A DNA stretch of 64,000 nucleotides from Citromicrobium bathyomarinum (GTDB lineage Bacteria; Pseudomonadota; Alphaproteobacteria; Sphingomonadales; Sphingomonadaceae): assembly GCA_001306305.2 (NCBI GenBank), contig CP155577.1, positions 2,649,501 through 2,713,500 on the forward strand, read 5' to 3'. Positions 48,693-57,985 of this stretch are shown piece after piece (the stretch's first letter is position 1; the number at the start of each line of letters is the position of its first letter). Below the pieces are notes generated by a model. That model had not been told where the DNA came from. It saw only the letters and a list, made by a program, of their open reading frames with translations, and searched no databases. Position numbers and translations under genes: made by a program.

Positions 48693-49400
48693 CTAGGTGG
48701 CCCCGTCCCCGCTCACGTCTTCGCGGGCACCCGCAGACGCATTCCTATAATGCAGCAGGCGCGTCAGGGCCTGATCGACCCGCTTTGCCGCCTCTTCGTC
48801 GGCGAGCGCCAGATGGACGACATTGTCGCGGCCCAATGCCACAGACAGCGCCGCACGGTCCAGTGGCAAGCGCGTACCGCCCTCGCCCGAACCTTCGCGA
48901 TCCATCCCCACACGCCACGCTTGGTCCAGCTTGGCGGTGCCGCCGTCACTTGCATCGCTGGCGTGATAGAGCGCACTCAGCACTCCGCCGCGCGCATGCT
49001 CGGCAATCCGTTCGGACCCCAAGATAAGGTGTCCGCTGCGCATTTCGAGCCCCAGCCGGTCGGTCAGGGTGCGTAGCAACGCCGCATCGATCTGCGCGGG
49101 CAGATCGTCGGGCACGCGGGGAGGCGCGGATTTGAAAGCGCGGGCCAGCGCTCCCTTGAGCTTGCCCTTCTCCATCGCGGTTTCAAGCGCGTCGCGCGAA
49201 ACGCCCAGCCATGCGCCGCGACCCGGCGCACGCGCGCGCGGATCGGGCAGCACGTCACCGTCGGGTGAGATCGCGAGACGAATCAGTTCGTCCCGCTCGC
49301 CGTGGCGTCCGGTCAGGATGCACTTGCGCTCCGGCGATTTCCCGCCGGGGCGCGTGCGCTCAGTTGTCGGCGTCAGAGACTCATTGTTCGGAGTCCGCAT
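48693..49400 (-). CDS. ylxR: YlxR (DUF448) RNA-binding protein with L7Ae-like C-terminus
   Basis: A 235-residue protein. The DUF448/YlxR domain (about 18-90) carries SPERKCILTGRHGERDELIRL and PDPRARAPGRGAWLGVS. A second part (about 105-205) resembles the L7Ae/L30e-like fold found fused to YlxR in alphaproteobacteria (SGHLILGSERIAEHAR, VVHLALADEEAAKRV). Function unproven; it binds RNA and in Bacillus affects RNase P. ATG 49400 lies inside nusA, giving a 20-bp overlap and thus coupling. Confidence 0.9.
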   Translation of the reverse strand: MRTPNNESLTPTTERTRPGGKSPERKCILTGRHGERDELIRLAISPDGDVLPDPRARAPGRGAWLGVSRDALETAMEKGKLKGALARAFKSAPPRVPDDLPAQIDAALLRTLTDRLGLEMRSGHLILGSERIAEHARGGVLSALYHASDASDGGTAKLDQAWRVGMDREGSGEGGTRLPLDRAALSVALGRDNVVHLALADEEAAKRVDQALTRLLHYRNASAGAREDVSGDGAT

Positions 49401-51054
49401 CGGCGGCCTCCTGGTCTGCACCCTCGGATGCGGTTGCGGGCTTGGCCGGTTCTTCATCTTCGAACCAGTGCGCGCGAGCAGCCATGATGATCTCGTTGCC
49501 CTGCTCTTCGGTCAGGCCGTATTCGCCCAGCACGCCGCCCTTGTCCTGCTCGCGCTGCGGACGGTCGCGCCGCATCGGCGGGCCATCGGCGTTCGCATTG
49601 TTGCGGCGACGCGGAGCTTCGCGTTTCTTGGCGATCAGCTCGTCGGTGGCGAGATCGGCCACATCGTCGAGCGTCTTGAGCCCGGCCTTGCCCAGCGTGA
49701 CAAGCATCGCCTCCGATAGGTGCGGCAGGTCGGCCAGCGCGTCCTCGACGCCCAGTTCGCGGCGCGCCTCGCGGTGCGCGGCTTCCTGCCGTTCGAGCGC
49801 TTCGGTCGCGCGGCTCTGCAGTTCCTCGGCCAGTTCTTCGTCGAAGCCTTCGATCATCGCCAGCTCGTCCAGCTGGACGTAGGCGACTTCTTCCAGCTCG
49901 GCGAAGCCTTCGGCGACGAGCAGCTGCGAGAGCGTTTCGTCGACGTCCAGCTCTTCCTCGAACATCTTGGAGCGAGCAGCGAATTCCTTGCTCTGCTTTT
50001 CCGAGGCTTCTTCCTCGGTCATGATGTCGATCTGGTTGCCGGTCAGCTGGCTGGCGAGGCGCACGTTCTGGCCACGGCGACCGATCGCCAGCGAAAGCTG
50101 ATCGTCGGGCACCACGACTTCGATGCGGCTTTCATCCTCGTCCAGCACCACGCGGCTGACGGTGGCAGGCTGGAGCGCGTTGACGATGAAGGTCGCCTCT
50201 TCCTCGCTCCACGGGATGATGTCGATCTTCTCGCCCTGCAGTTCCTGCACGACGGCCTGCACGCGGCTGCCCTTCATGCCGACGCAGGCGCCGACCGGGT
50301 CGATGCTCGAATCGTGGCTGATCACGCCGATCTTGGCGCGGCTGCCCGGGTCGCGGGCGGCGGCCTTGATCTCGATGATGCCGTCGTAGATTTCGGGCAC
50401 TTCCTGCGCGAACAGCTTCTTCATGAAGTCGGGATGCGCGCGGGTCAGGAAGATCTGCGGACCGCGGTTGTTGCGCTCCACCTTGCTGATCAGCGCGCGG
50501 ACACGTTCGCCGACACGGGCGGCTTCGCGCGGGATCTGCTGGTCGCGACGGATCACGCCTTCGGCGCGGCCGAGGTTGACGATCACGTGGCCGAATTCGA
50601 CCGACTTGATGACGCCGGTGATGATCTCGCCCGCGCGATCCTTGAATTCGTCGTACTGACGCTCACGCTCGGCATCGCGGACCTTCTGGAAGATCACCTG
50701 CTTGGCGCTCTGCGCGTCGATGCGCCCCAGATCGACCGGCGGCAGCGGGTCGACGATGAAGTCGCCCACGGCGGCGCCGTCCTGCAGCTTCTGCGCCTGC
50801 TTCAGGTCGACCTGCTTGAAATAGTCCTCGACCTCTTCGACCACTTCGACGACGCGCCACAGGCGCAGGTCGCCGGTCTGCGGGTCGAGCTTGGCGCGAA
50901 TGTCGTTTTCCGCACCATAGCGGTTACGGGCCGATTTCTGAATCGCCTCTTCCATCGCTTCGATGACGATCGACTTGTCGATCATCTTTTCCGAAGCGAC
51001 CGAGTTGGCGATCGCGAGGAGCTCCGCGCGGTTGGCGGAAATGGCAGTGGCCAT
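49381..51054 (-). CDS. nusA: Transcription elongation/termination factor NusA
   Basis: A 557-residue NusA. N-terminal polymerase-binding domain (about 1-125), S1 domain (about 135-200; GEIITGVIKSVEFGHVIVNLG), two KH domains (about 230-345; VGACVGMKGSRVQAVVQELQGEKIDII), and two C-terminal acidic helix-hairpin-helix repeats (about 365-490). An acidic tail ends the protein. The start overlaps the rimP stop. Second gene of the operon. Confidence 0.98.
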   Translation of the reverse strand: MATAISANRAELLAIANSVASEKMIDKSIVIEAMEEAIQKSARNRYGAENDIRAKLDPQTGDLRLWRVVEVVEEVEDYFKQVDLKQAQKLQDGAAVGDFIVDPLPPVDLGRIDAQSAKQVIFQKVRDAERERQYDEFKDRAGEIITGVIKSVEFGHVIVNLGRAEGVIRRDQQIPREAARVGERVRALISKVERNNRGPQIFLTRAHPDFMKKLFAQEVPEIYDGIIEIKAAARDPGSRAKIGVISHDSSIDPVGACVGMKGSRVQAVVQELQGEKIDIIPWSEEEATFIVNALQPATVSRVVLDEDESRIEVVVPDDQLSLAIGRRGQNVRLASQLTGNQIDIMTEEEASEKQSKEFAARSKMFEEELDVDETLSQLLVAEGFAELEEVAYVQLDELAMIEGFDEELAEELQSRATEALERQEAAHREARRELGVEDALADLPHLSEAMLVTLGKAGLKTLDDVADLATDELIAKKREAPRRRNNANADGPPMRRDRPQREQDKGGVLGEYGLTEEQGNEIIMAARAHWFEDEEPAKPATASEGADQEAADADSEQ

Positions 51055-51620
51055 CAGTCGTCAGCCTTTTCTTGTTGGTCTTCTTGTACTTCCTCGGCAC
51101 CCGTGGTGTCGAGCGGTCTGGTCGCGGCGATCAGCTCGTCGGTGAGGACGAGCTGCGCCGAATGGATCTGGTCGCGGGGTAGTTCGACGTCGCCCGCCTT
51201 GCGGTCGGTGATGGTGACCATGTCACCCTCTATGCCTTTCAGGCTCCCACGATAGTTGCGCTGGCCGTCATAGCCCTTGGCCATCGAGATCTTCGCCTCG
51301 TGCCCTGCCCAGTCGGAAAAATCCTTGGTGCGGGTCAGCGGGCGGTCGATCCCGGGCGAACTGACTTCGAGGTGGTAAGCCCCCTCGATCAGCACGTCGC
51401 CCTGCTCTTCGAGCGCGTCGATCTTGGCGGAGACGGCGCGGCTCAGCGCGGCGCATTGTTCGATCACCAACTGCCCGGTCGCCGGGTCTTCCGCCATGAT
51501 CTGCAGCGCCTGCGTGCCATCGCCGGCTTCGGACGGCATCATCTTCACGCGCACGAGCTCGAATCCCAGGGCCTGCGCCTCGGGCTCGATAATCTGTGTC
51601 AGTCGCGCGATATCTGCCAT
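51054..51620 (-). CDS. rimP: Ribosome maturation factor RimP
   Basis: A 188-residue 30S maturation factor and the first gene of the nusA-infB operon. Seen are the N-terminal alpha/beta domain (LGFELVRVKMM, LQIMAEDPATG, CAALSRAVSAKID), the signature YHLEVSSPGIDRPLTRTKDF and a C-terminal SH3-like barrel (about 105-165). An acidic/Gln-rich tail follows. ATG 51620 follows GGAGACCGA. The upstream 183 bp before the M28 peptidase gene presumably holds the operon promoter; no sharp -35/-10 was found. Confidence 0.95.
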   Translation of the reverse strand: MADIARLTQIIEPEAQALGFELVRVKMMPSEAGDGTQALQIMAEDPATGQLVIEQCAALSRAVSAKIDALEEQGDVLIEGAYHLEVSSPGIDRPLTRTKDFSDWAGHEAKISMAKGYDGQRNYRGSLKGIEGDMVTITDRKAGDVELPRDQIHSAQLVLTDELIAATRPLDTTGAEEVQEDQQEKADD

Positions 51621-51803
51621 TCGGTCTCCGTTTCGTTTCCGGTCTGCATGGCCATGCGGCTTGGCGCCGGTGCCTTTCGGCCCGGCCCAACACGGTGCCA
51701 GCAATGTCGGGATGGCCGCTAGTTAGGCGCAGTTCGGGCAAAATGCAACGCCGTTCGATGCTAATTTGCGGCTTGGTATGCACTACGGTGGAAAGACGCG
51801 CCG

Positions 51804-53276
51804 CTAGTCCCCGCCCCCGGGATAGGTCTTCAGGCTCGCGAAATAGCGGATCAGCGCCGCATGCAACAGCGTATCTTCCGCCGCACCGCCCAGTTCGACA
51901 CCTCTCGCCGGGGCGTCGCTCGCACGGTGATAATCGCTGCCCATGAAGCTTTCGAAATCAGCCCGGTCGGCCAGCGCGCTGGAGACCAGCACGGCGGGCA
52001 CGCCCTCGACCAGCAGCGCCCAGCCATCCTGCCGGGGCAGAAAGGCATCCTGTAGATCCGAAGGGACTATCTCGCGCCCCTGTACACGCGCGACCTCCGA
52101 AATACCGTAGTCGAGTGCGGTCTTGCCAGCGCCCAGCACCACCACCGGCGTCCCGCGCGGTGCGATCGCCATCGTGTCAAGGTTGAACGCCGCCGCGATC
52201 GTGGGCAGCGGAACCGGCGGATCGGCCACGAAAGCCTTCGCGCCGAGCAGGCCCAGCTCTTCCGAACTGGTGGCGAGAACGATCACATCGCGGTCGAGCG
52301 GGCCGTCGCGCAGCGCGATCCGCACCGCCTCGATCATCACTGCAAGGCCGCTGGCATTGTCGACCGCGCCATTGCACAGCCGATCGGTCGCATCGGGCGG
52401 GCCGCAATCATCGCCCAGATGATCCCAGTGCGCCAGCAGCACCACCGCGCCTGCGCCCGGAACCCGGCCCGGCAGGCGGCCGATCACGTTGGCGGTCTCG
52501 ATCCGGTCGGTCTTCTGCGCGATGCTCGCCTTCAGAATTGTGTCATAGGCGATCAGGCCAAGGCCATCGGGATGCCGCTTCGCATTCCCGCCGATCGCGT
52601 CGCTCAGGCCGGCGCTTGCCTGGGGGGAGAGAAGCAGCACGGCAGGGCCGGAGGTATCGCTTCCCAGCCGCCAGCGCCCACGCGAGATCAGGCCGGCGGT
52701 CTTCTCATATTCCTCGGCCGTCTGCGTAGTGACGATAAGCGCCTTGGGCGCTGCAGCCTCGAATTTGGAGAACAATCGCGGAAGCTCGGCCGCAGGCACC
52801 CGCACTGCGCGATTGACCAGTGAGCGCGGCTGCAATTCTTCGAAGTCGGGATCGAGGCCCACGATCGGCACGTCGGCAAGGTTGGCGTCGTCCCGGCCGG
52901 GATCGACCGCGATCAGCCCCTGCGAAAGCGACACGCTGCGCGAGCCCCGCGTGACCGTGGCCGTGCTTGACCCCGCTTCTTCCGACGGCTGGCGGCGGAC
53001 GAGGGTGAAATCCTGCGTCCAGTCGCCCTCGCCCGCACCCGGCTGCAGGCCGATTTCGGAATAGCGCTGGATCAGCCAGCGCTGCGTCTTCGCCTCCCCC
53101 TCGCTGCCGGGATAGCGGCCACCGAAATCATCGGCTGCCAGCGCGCCGATATCCTCCGCCAGCCGCCCCTCCACCACATCGAGCGAGGGGCCGGCGTGCG
53201 GCGCGGGCACGGTTGCGCATGCAGCAAGCGAAAGCGCCGCCGCACCCACTGCGATGGTGCGCGAAAAGGCGATCAT
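51804..53276 (-). CDS. M28-family zinc peptidase lipoprotein
   Basis: A 490-residue exported metallopeptidase. The leader ends LSLAAC, a lipobox with Cys at about 22, so it is membrane-anchored. The catalytic M28 domain (about 285-490) shows zinc ligands in LLAHWDHLG (His, Asp), GAVDNASGLAVMIE (bridging Asp) and SSEELGLLGAKAF (catalytic Glu-Glu); a late DYHRASDAP His completes the site. A PA-like insertion domain (about 130-270) precedes the rest. Likely an aminopeptidase. ATG 53276 opens the signal sequence. It lies 26 bp after bdhA on the same strand. Confidence 0.92.
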   Translation of the reverse strand: MIAFSRTIAVGAAALSLAACATVPAPHAGPSLDVVEGRLAEDIGALAADDFGGRYPGSEGEAKTQRWLIQRYSEIGLQPGAGEGDWTQDFTLVRRQPSEEAGSSTATVTRGSRSVSLSQGLIAVDPGRDDANLADVPIVGLDPDFEELQPRSLVNRAVRVPAAELPRLFSKFEAAAPKALIVTTQTAEEYEKTAGLISRGRWRLGSDTSGPAVLLLSPQASAGLSDAIGGNAKRHPDGLGLIAYDTILKASIAQKTDRIETANVIGRLPGRVPGAGAVVLLAHWDHLGDDCGPPDATDRLCNGAVDNASGLAVMIEAVRIALRDGPLDRDVIVLATSSEELGLLGAKAFVADPPVPLPTIAAAFNLDTMAIAPRGTPVVVLGAGKTALDYGISEVARVQGREIVPSDLQDAFLPRQDGWALLVEGVPAVLVSSALADRADFESFMGSDYHRASDAPARGVELGGAAEDTLLHAALIRYFASLKTYPGGGD

Positions 53277-53302
53277 GATCTGGTGGCCCCAAATCTCATG
53301 AC

Positions 53303-54061
53303 CTAGTCGGCGGTCCAGCCGCCATCGACGCTCCAGTTCGCGCCGTTCACGTTGGCCATCGAATCGCGGCACAGGAACACCGCCATCTCGCCGATATCTT
53401 CCGGCTGGACGAACTTCTTGGTCGGCTGCTTGGCCAGCAGCACCTGGTCGATCACTTCCTCGCGGCTCATCCCGCGCGCCTTCATCGTGTCGGGGATCTG
53501 GTTCTCGACCAGCGGCGTCCAGACATAGCCCGGACTGATGCAGTTGACCGTGATTCCACTGGTCGCGAGTTCCAGCGCGACCGTCTTGGTCAGCCCGGCA
53601 ATCCCGTGCTTGGCCGCCACGTAAGCCGACTTGTAGGGCGAGGCGACCAGCGAATGCGCGCTGGCGGTGTTGATGATCCGCCCCCAGCCACGCTCCTTCA
53701 TGTGCGGCACCGCCAGCCGGATGGTGTGGAACGCCGCAGACAGGTTAAGGGCGATGATCTTGTCCCACTTGTCGACCGGGAACTCCTCGACCGGGCTGAC
53801 ATGCTGCATCCCTGCATTGTTGACCAGAATGTCGACCCCGCCGGCCTGCTCCATCATCGCCTCGATCGCGGCAACATCGGTCAGGTCGCTGTCGAAATAG
53901 TCCGCCCCGCCCAGTTCCTTGCGCAGCTGCGCGATCTCGCTTTCGTCCCCGAAGCCGTTGAGGATCACCGCCGCGCCTTCTGCATGCAGCGCGCGTGCGA
54001 CTGCCAGTCCGATGCCGGAGGTCGATCCGGTAATAAGAGCCTTCTTACCTTCGAGGAACAT
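53303..54061 (-). CDS. bdhA: 3-hydroxybutyrate dehydrogenase
   Basis: A 252-residue short-chain dehydrogenase interconverting 3-hydroxybutyrate and acetoacetate with NAD. Cofactor motif TGSTSGIG (about 11-18), NNAG at about 85-88, catalytic Ser of NTASAHSLVASP, and Tyr/Lys of SAYVAAKHG. The sequence TVNCISPGYVWTPLVENQI and the C-terminal ANWSVDGGWTAD are typical of D-3-hydroxybutyrate dehydrogenases used in polyhydroxybutyrate turnover. The ATG at 54061 is preceded by GAAAGG. Confidence 0.92.
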   Translation of the reverse strand: MFLEGKKALITGSTSGIGLAVARALHAEGAAVILNGFGDESEIAQLRKELGGADYFDSDLTDVAAIEAMMEQAGGVDILVNNAGMQHVSPVEEFPVDKWDKIIALNLSAAFHTIRLAVPHMKERGWGRIINTASAHSLVASPYKSAYVAAKHGIAGLTKTVALELATSGITVNCISPGYVWTPLVENQIPDTMKARGMSREEVIDQVLLAKQPTKKFVQPEDIGEMAVFLCRDSMANVNGANWSVDGGWTAD

Positions 54062-54195
54062 CGCTAGCCTTTCGTGTATTAAGCACTGCGTATGGAGCCA
54101 ATCGCCGCCTGGGTGCCGTGGTTCCGCTGGCAGGCGCACATTGCAAGGGTTTTTCTTCGTAATGCGCGCGGGGAGAAGACAGGGGGACAAGCGCG

Positions 54196-55077
54196 ATGCG
54201 GCTCAATCCATTCAACACCGACAATATCGATGTGCGCGGCGGCGGTGGCAGCCGCTTCCCCGGTGGCGGTGCAGGTCAGCTGGGCTGCGGCACGATCATC
54301 ATCGCCGGGATCGTCTCGCTGCTGTTCGGTACCGATCTCGGCCAGACAATCGCGGTTTTCGACAGTGTCGACCAGGCGACCAATGGTGGTCAGGTGGCCA
54401 ATTCCCAAAGGAAGATGAGCGAGGAAGAGCTGTGTAGCAGCAGCCAGTACGCGACCGAGGCGTGCAACGCGCTGCAATCGCTCAATAAGACATGGGAGCC
54501 AGTCTTCGCGCAGGCGAATGTCGGTTTCGAACAACCGTTCCTCTATCTGTTCAGTGGCGGCGTGAATACCGAGGGGTGCGGCAGCGCAAGCTCTGCAGTC
54601 GGCCCGTTCTACTGCCCGGCGGATGGCGGCATCTATCTCGACACCGGCTTTTACGATGTGATGCAGCGCCAACTGGGTGCAGGCGGCGATTTCGCGCGGC
54701 TCTATGTGGTGGCGCACGAATACGGACATCATATCCAGAATCTGACCGGGCTCGCCGCGCAGGTGCGCAGTCTCCAGCAACGCTCCCCGCGCGACGCAAA
54801 TGCGCTTCAGGTGCGTATGGAGCTGCAGGCCGATTGCTATGCCGGGGTGTGGGCGGGCAAGAACAGCGATCTTATCGAGCCGGGCGATTTCGAGGAAGGC
54901 ATGGAAGCCGCCGCGGCGATCGGGGATGATGCCATTTCGGAACGCATGGGCGGCAGGGCCTCGCCCGAGAGCTTTACCCACGGTACCAGCGCCCAGCGCA
55001 TGGAGGCATTGCGGCTCGGCATAAGAAGCGGCGATGATACGACCTGCGACCGCTATTTCGCGCCCGAGTCGTTCTAG
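54196..55077 (+). CDS. YpfJ-type neutral zinc metallopeptidase
   Basis: A 293-residue protein of the YpfJ/zinc-metallopeptidase family. The N-terminus has a Gly-rich stretch and one membrane helix (LGCGTIIIAGIVSLLFG, about 29-45), so the rest is periplasmic. HEYGHH (about 175-180) gives the zinc His pair and Glu. ELQADCYAGVWAG supplies the third ligand. FYCPADGGIYLDTGFYD and FTHGTSAQRMEALRLG are family signatures. ATG start with weak ribosome site. Physiological substrate unknown. Confidence 0.92.
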   Translation: MRLNPFNTDNIDVRGGGGSRFPGGGAGQLGCGTIIIAGIVSLLFGTDLGQTIAVFDSVDQATNGGQVANSQRKMSEEELCSSSQYATEACNALQSLNKTWEPVFAQANVGFEQPFLYLFSGGVNTEGCGSASSAVGPFYCPADGGIYLDTGFYDVMQRQLGAGGDFARLYVVAHEYGHHIQNLTGLAAQVRSLQQRSPRDANALQVRMELQADCYAGVWAGKNSDLIEPGDFEEGMEAAAAIGDDAISERMGGRASPESFTHGTSAQRMEALRLGIRSGDDTTCDRYFAPESF

Positions 55078-55113
55078 GCGCGATTCCGCCAAGGGGGGCA
55101 GGCCGACAACGCC

Positions 55114-56838
55114 ATGGACTTCATCCGTAACCTCATCACGCTGATCCAGCGGCTCCAGACGATCGTACGCGACGGGCAGAAGCGCGGCGACCTTCCCGGC
55201 ATGGCGATGGCTCTGGTGCGCGAGGTGACCGGCAATAACGGCGAAGAGGATAGCGAGGCGAGCGGGCCTGCAATCTATCAGGGCAAGCGCGCACAGGCCG
55301 ATCAGGGCACGCCCGAAAGGGCCTCTCGCGCGACCGCCCGCAACCGCGCGGCGCGCGATACCGACCTGCCCGAACCGGCGGTCTATCGCAGGCCCGAAGG
55401 CAGCAACGACGCGCCCGATTTCGAGCCTGCCCGGGCGCCAGCGCGCAATGCGGGCGAGGCTGAAGAGCAGTTCCCCCAACCTGCCGCAGCGCCGCTGCAA
55501 AAGGAGGACTACGACTACCAGCCCGCCTCCGCCACGCCCGAAGACACCGCGATCGAGCCGAAATACGAACCCGCCCGCGCCTCCGCGCCAGAGCCTGAGC
55601 CCGAGCTTGAAGAGGCGATGGAACTGAGCGCCGCCGCGGTCACGTGGGACGATGACCCTCAGCCCGAGCCACCGCCACCCGCGCCCAGCCCTGCGCCGCA
55701 GGAGATGGTGCCAACTGAAGCGGTGGAGGTCTCGGCCACGCCGGTCACGGCAGAAGCGAAGGAGGACGACGACGACGAGTGGTTCGACCTCGAAGACTGG
55801 CAAGGCACAGCGCTGAAGGTCGCGGGTGTCGGGGCCGCCGCCGCCGCAACCGCAGCGGGCGCAATGGCGATCAAGGACCGTTTCTTCGACCGCGACGACG
55901 AAGAAGGTGGCGATAAGGACGGCAGCGAGGAAGACCGGCCTGAGGCTGCCGCGAGCCGCTCCGCTATCCCACTCCCGTCAGGCGATGAACCGCTGGTGCA
56001 GGATGCGCCTGATGCCGATGCAGAGCAGCGCTCCGAGGATGAGGGCGACGGTGACAGCGACGACGACGAGAATGGCGGTCGCAAATGGGCTGCCGCTGCC
56101 GCCGTTGCCGCTCCTGCCGTCGCCGCCGTGCTTCCCAAGGCGTCCGGCGAGGAGGAAACGCAGGAGGAAGAACCCTCCACTTCCGAAAGCGAGCGACCCT
56201 CGCCCCCTCCCCCCGAGCCACAGCCGGAACATCGCCAGCAGGTCGAGATCATTCCTGCCGACCCGCGCAATCCGGCAACCCAGCCCGCCTCCCAGTCGCT
56301 CGCCAGCCCCGGCATCCGCCTCTACGGCACGATGGACGCCGCGATGTACGCCGAGTTCAGCGAGATGCTGTCCGAACAGGAACCGGGCGGGCCGATCGTG
56401 ATCGCGCTGACCACGATGGACGGCGATCCCGAAATCGCCCGCAGCATGGCCGAGGATATCCGCCTGCTGCGCGATCGCGGGCGGCGCGAGATCATCTTCC
56501 TCGGCAAGACCGCGGTATATTCCGCAGGTGTGCTGTTCATGGCCGCCTTTCCGGTCGGCCAGCGCTACCTCACCCGCGCGACCAAGCTGCTGATTACCGA
56601 GAACAAGCGCGCGCAGCCGATCCAGCTGCCGGGCGGATCGCTGCGCAGCGTGGCCAGCCAGCTGGAACATGCCCGGCGCGAGATCCAGCGCGAGATCGAC
56701 CAGGAAGACGACGACTTCCGCGCGATCTCCGAAGGGTCCAATGTCAGCGTGCAGGAACTGCGCGAAAAGGCGCCGGGCGACTGGCACATCACCGCCAGCG
56801 AGGCCAAGGCCATGGGGCTGATCGCCGAAGTCGTCTGA
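55114..56838 (+). CDS. Acidic low-complexity protein with a degenerate ClpP-like domain
   Basis: A 574-residue protein. The start is a short helix ([18 protein letters not shown]). Residues about 45-390 are highly acidic, Pro/Ala/Glu-rich and presumably disordered, with two Ala-rich hydrophobic stretches (about 232-252 and 327-342). Residues about 405-574 have the ClpP/crotonase fold: IRLYGTMD, the [13 protein letters not shown] strand, [21 protein letters not shown] with Ser470 in the nucleophile position, then [15 protein letters not shown]. At 25 residues after the Ser, where ClpP has its catalytic His, there is Thr495. So the charge-relay is broken and normal protease activity is doubtful. 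It follows the zinc peptidase after 36 bp and may be co-transcribed with it. Confidence 0.8.
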   Translation: MDFIRNLITLIQRLQTIVRDGQKRGDLPGMAMALVREVTGNNGEEDSEASGPAIYQGKRAQADQGTPERASRATARNRAARDTDLPEPAVYRRPEGSNDAPDFEPARAPARNAGEAEEQFPQPAAAPLQKEDYDYQPASATPEDTAIEPKYEPARASAPEPEPELEEAMELSAAAVTWDDDPQPEPPPPAPSPAPQEMVPTEAVEVSATPVTAEAKEDDDDEWFDLEDWQGTALKVAGVGAAAAATAAGAMAIKDRFFDRDDEEGGDKDGSEEDRPEAAASRSAIPLPSGDEPLVQDAPDADAEQRSEDEGDGDSDDDENGGRKWAAAAAVAAPAVAAVLPKASGEEETQEEEPSTSESERPSPPPPEPQPEHRQQVEIIPADPRNPATQPASQSLASPGIRLYGTMDAAMYAEFSEMLSEQEPGGPIVIALTTMDGDPEIARSMAEDIRLLRDRGRREIIFLGKTAVYSAGVLFMAAFPVGQRYLTRATKLLITENKRAQPIQLPGGSLRSVASQLEHARREIQREIDQEDDDFRAISEGSNVSVQELREKAPGDWHITASEAKAMGLIAEVV

Positions 56839-56917
56839 GAATCGGCTGTCCGCGCCCAAAGCAAATCTACGCAGGCGCAGGTTTGAATTTCGCTGCCCCG
56901 CCGCCATCTTGGGTTGC

Positions 56918-57916
56918 ATGACAAAACTCTCCCTGCTCGACCTTCTCCACGTCACCGAAGGTGGCGACGTCCGCCGCTCGCTCGCCAACGCCGTCGACAT
57001 GGCACGCCATGCCGAAGCACTGGGGTTCGAGCGATACTGGTGCGCGGAGCATCACGGGATGGAAGGGATCGCCAGCGCCGCGACATCGGTGGTGATCGGC
57101 CATGTCGCTGCCGGGACCGAGAAGATCCGCGTCGGCGCGGGTGGGATCATGCTGCCCAATCATTCCCCGCTGGTGATCGCGGAGCAGTTCGGCACGCTCG
57201 ACGCGCTCTTCCCCGGGCGAATCGATCTGGGGCTGGGCCGCGCGCCGGGCAGCGACCAGCGGGTCGCCGCCGCGCTGCGCCGCAATCTCGACAGCAATCC
57301 CGATGCCTTCCCGCGCGACGTGGTCGAGCTGCAAAGCTATTTCGCCGATGACGGGCGCACCGGGATCAGGGCGACGCCGGGTGCGGGTGCCGACGTGCAG
57401 CTCTATATCCTCGGCTCCAGCCTGTTCGGCGCGCAGGTCGCGGCGATGCTGGGCCTGCCCTACGCCTTTGCCAGCCACTTCGCGCCGCAGGCGCTGGATG
57501 ACGCGCTGAAGATCTACCGCGAACGGTTCGAGCCGTCCGCTGTGCTGAGCGAGCCCTATGCGATCTGTGGCTACAACGTCTTCGCCGCCGATACCGAGGA
57601 AGAGGCGCAGCTGCTCGCCAGCTCGATGCAGCAGAGCTTCGTACGCCTGCGGACCGGCCAGCCGGGCAAGTTGCCGCCCCCCGTCGAAGGCTATCGCGAG
57701 AGCCTGCCGCCGCAGCTTTCGGGGATGCTGGACGGCGTACTCTCGGCCACTGCGATCGGCACGCGCGATCAGGTGCGCGAGCAGATGAACGCCTTCGTGG
57801 AGCGCACCCAGGCCGACGAGCTTATCATCGCCGGGTCGATCTACGACCACGAGGCGCGCAAGCGCAGCCTGGCCCTGGCCGCAGAAGCCTTCGCGGGCGA
57901 ACCCGCCGCGGCCTGA
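56918..57916 (+). CDS. Luciferase-like (LLM) flavin-dependent oxidoreductase
   Basis: A 332-residue bacterial-luciferase-fold protein, probably FMN/F420-type monooxygenase or reductase. Landmarks: [61 protein letters not shown] in sequence (two parts), and [16 protein letters not shown] near the end. These are typical of the YhbW-like group. ATG 56918 begins MTKLSLLDL, the usual N-terminus; a TTG at 56909 is an alternative. It stands apart after the ClpP-like gene and is followed by a bidirectional terminator. Confidence 0.9.
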   Translation: MTKLSLLDLLHVTEGGDVRRSLANAVDMARHAEALGFERYWCAEHHGMEGIASAATSVVIGHVAAGTEKIRVGAGGIMLPNHSPLVIAEQFGTLDALFPGRIDLGLGRAPGSDQRVAAALRRNLDSNPDAFPRDVVELQSYFADDGRTGIRATPGAGADVQLYILGSSLFGAQVAAMLGLPYAFASHFAPQALDDALKIYRERFEPSAVLSEPYAICGYNVFAADTEEEAQLLASSMQQSFVRLRTGQPGKLPPPVEGYRESLPPQLSGMLDGVLSATAIGTRDQVREQMNAFVERTQADELIIAGSIYDHEARKRSLALAAEAFAGEPAAA

Positions 57917-57928
57917 CCTCGAAAAAAG

Positions 57929-57965
57929 AGGGCGGCGCACGTCTGGGGGAAACGTGCACCGCCCT
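57929..57965. terminator. Bidirectional terminator between LLM and M56 genes
   Basis: Stem AGGGCGGCGCACGT/ACGTGCACCGCCCT with one mismatch and a 9-nt loop. The A-run at 57922-57927 gives a T-run on the minus strand, so it ends the M56 transcript; on the plus strand TTAC follows. Confidence 0.75.
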
Positions 57966-57985
57966 TACTGATGCTGCTCCCAGCG

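Noticed and set aside
46245-49076. A 943-codon plus-strand open frame opposite infB and ylxR
   Set aside because: No domain signatures; low-complexity His/Asp/Arg/Leu composition caused by third-position GC of infB on the other strand.
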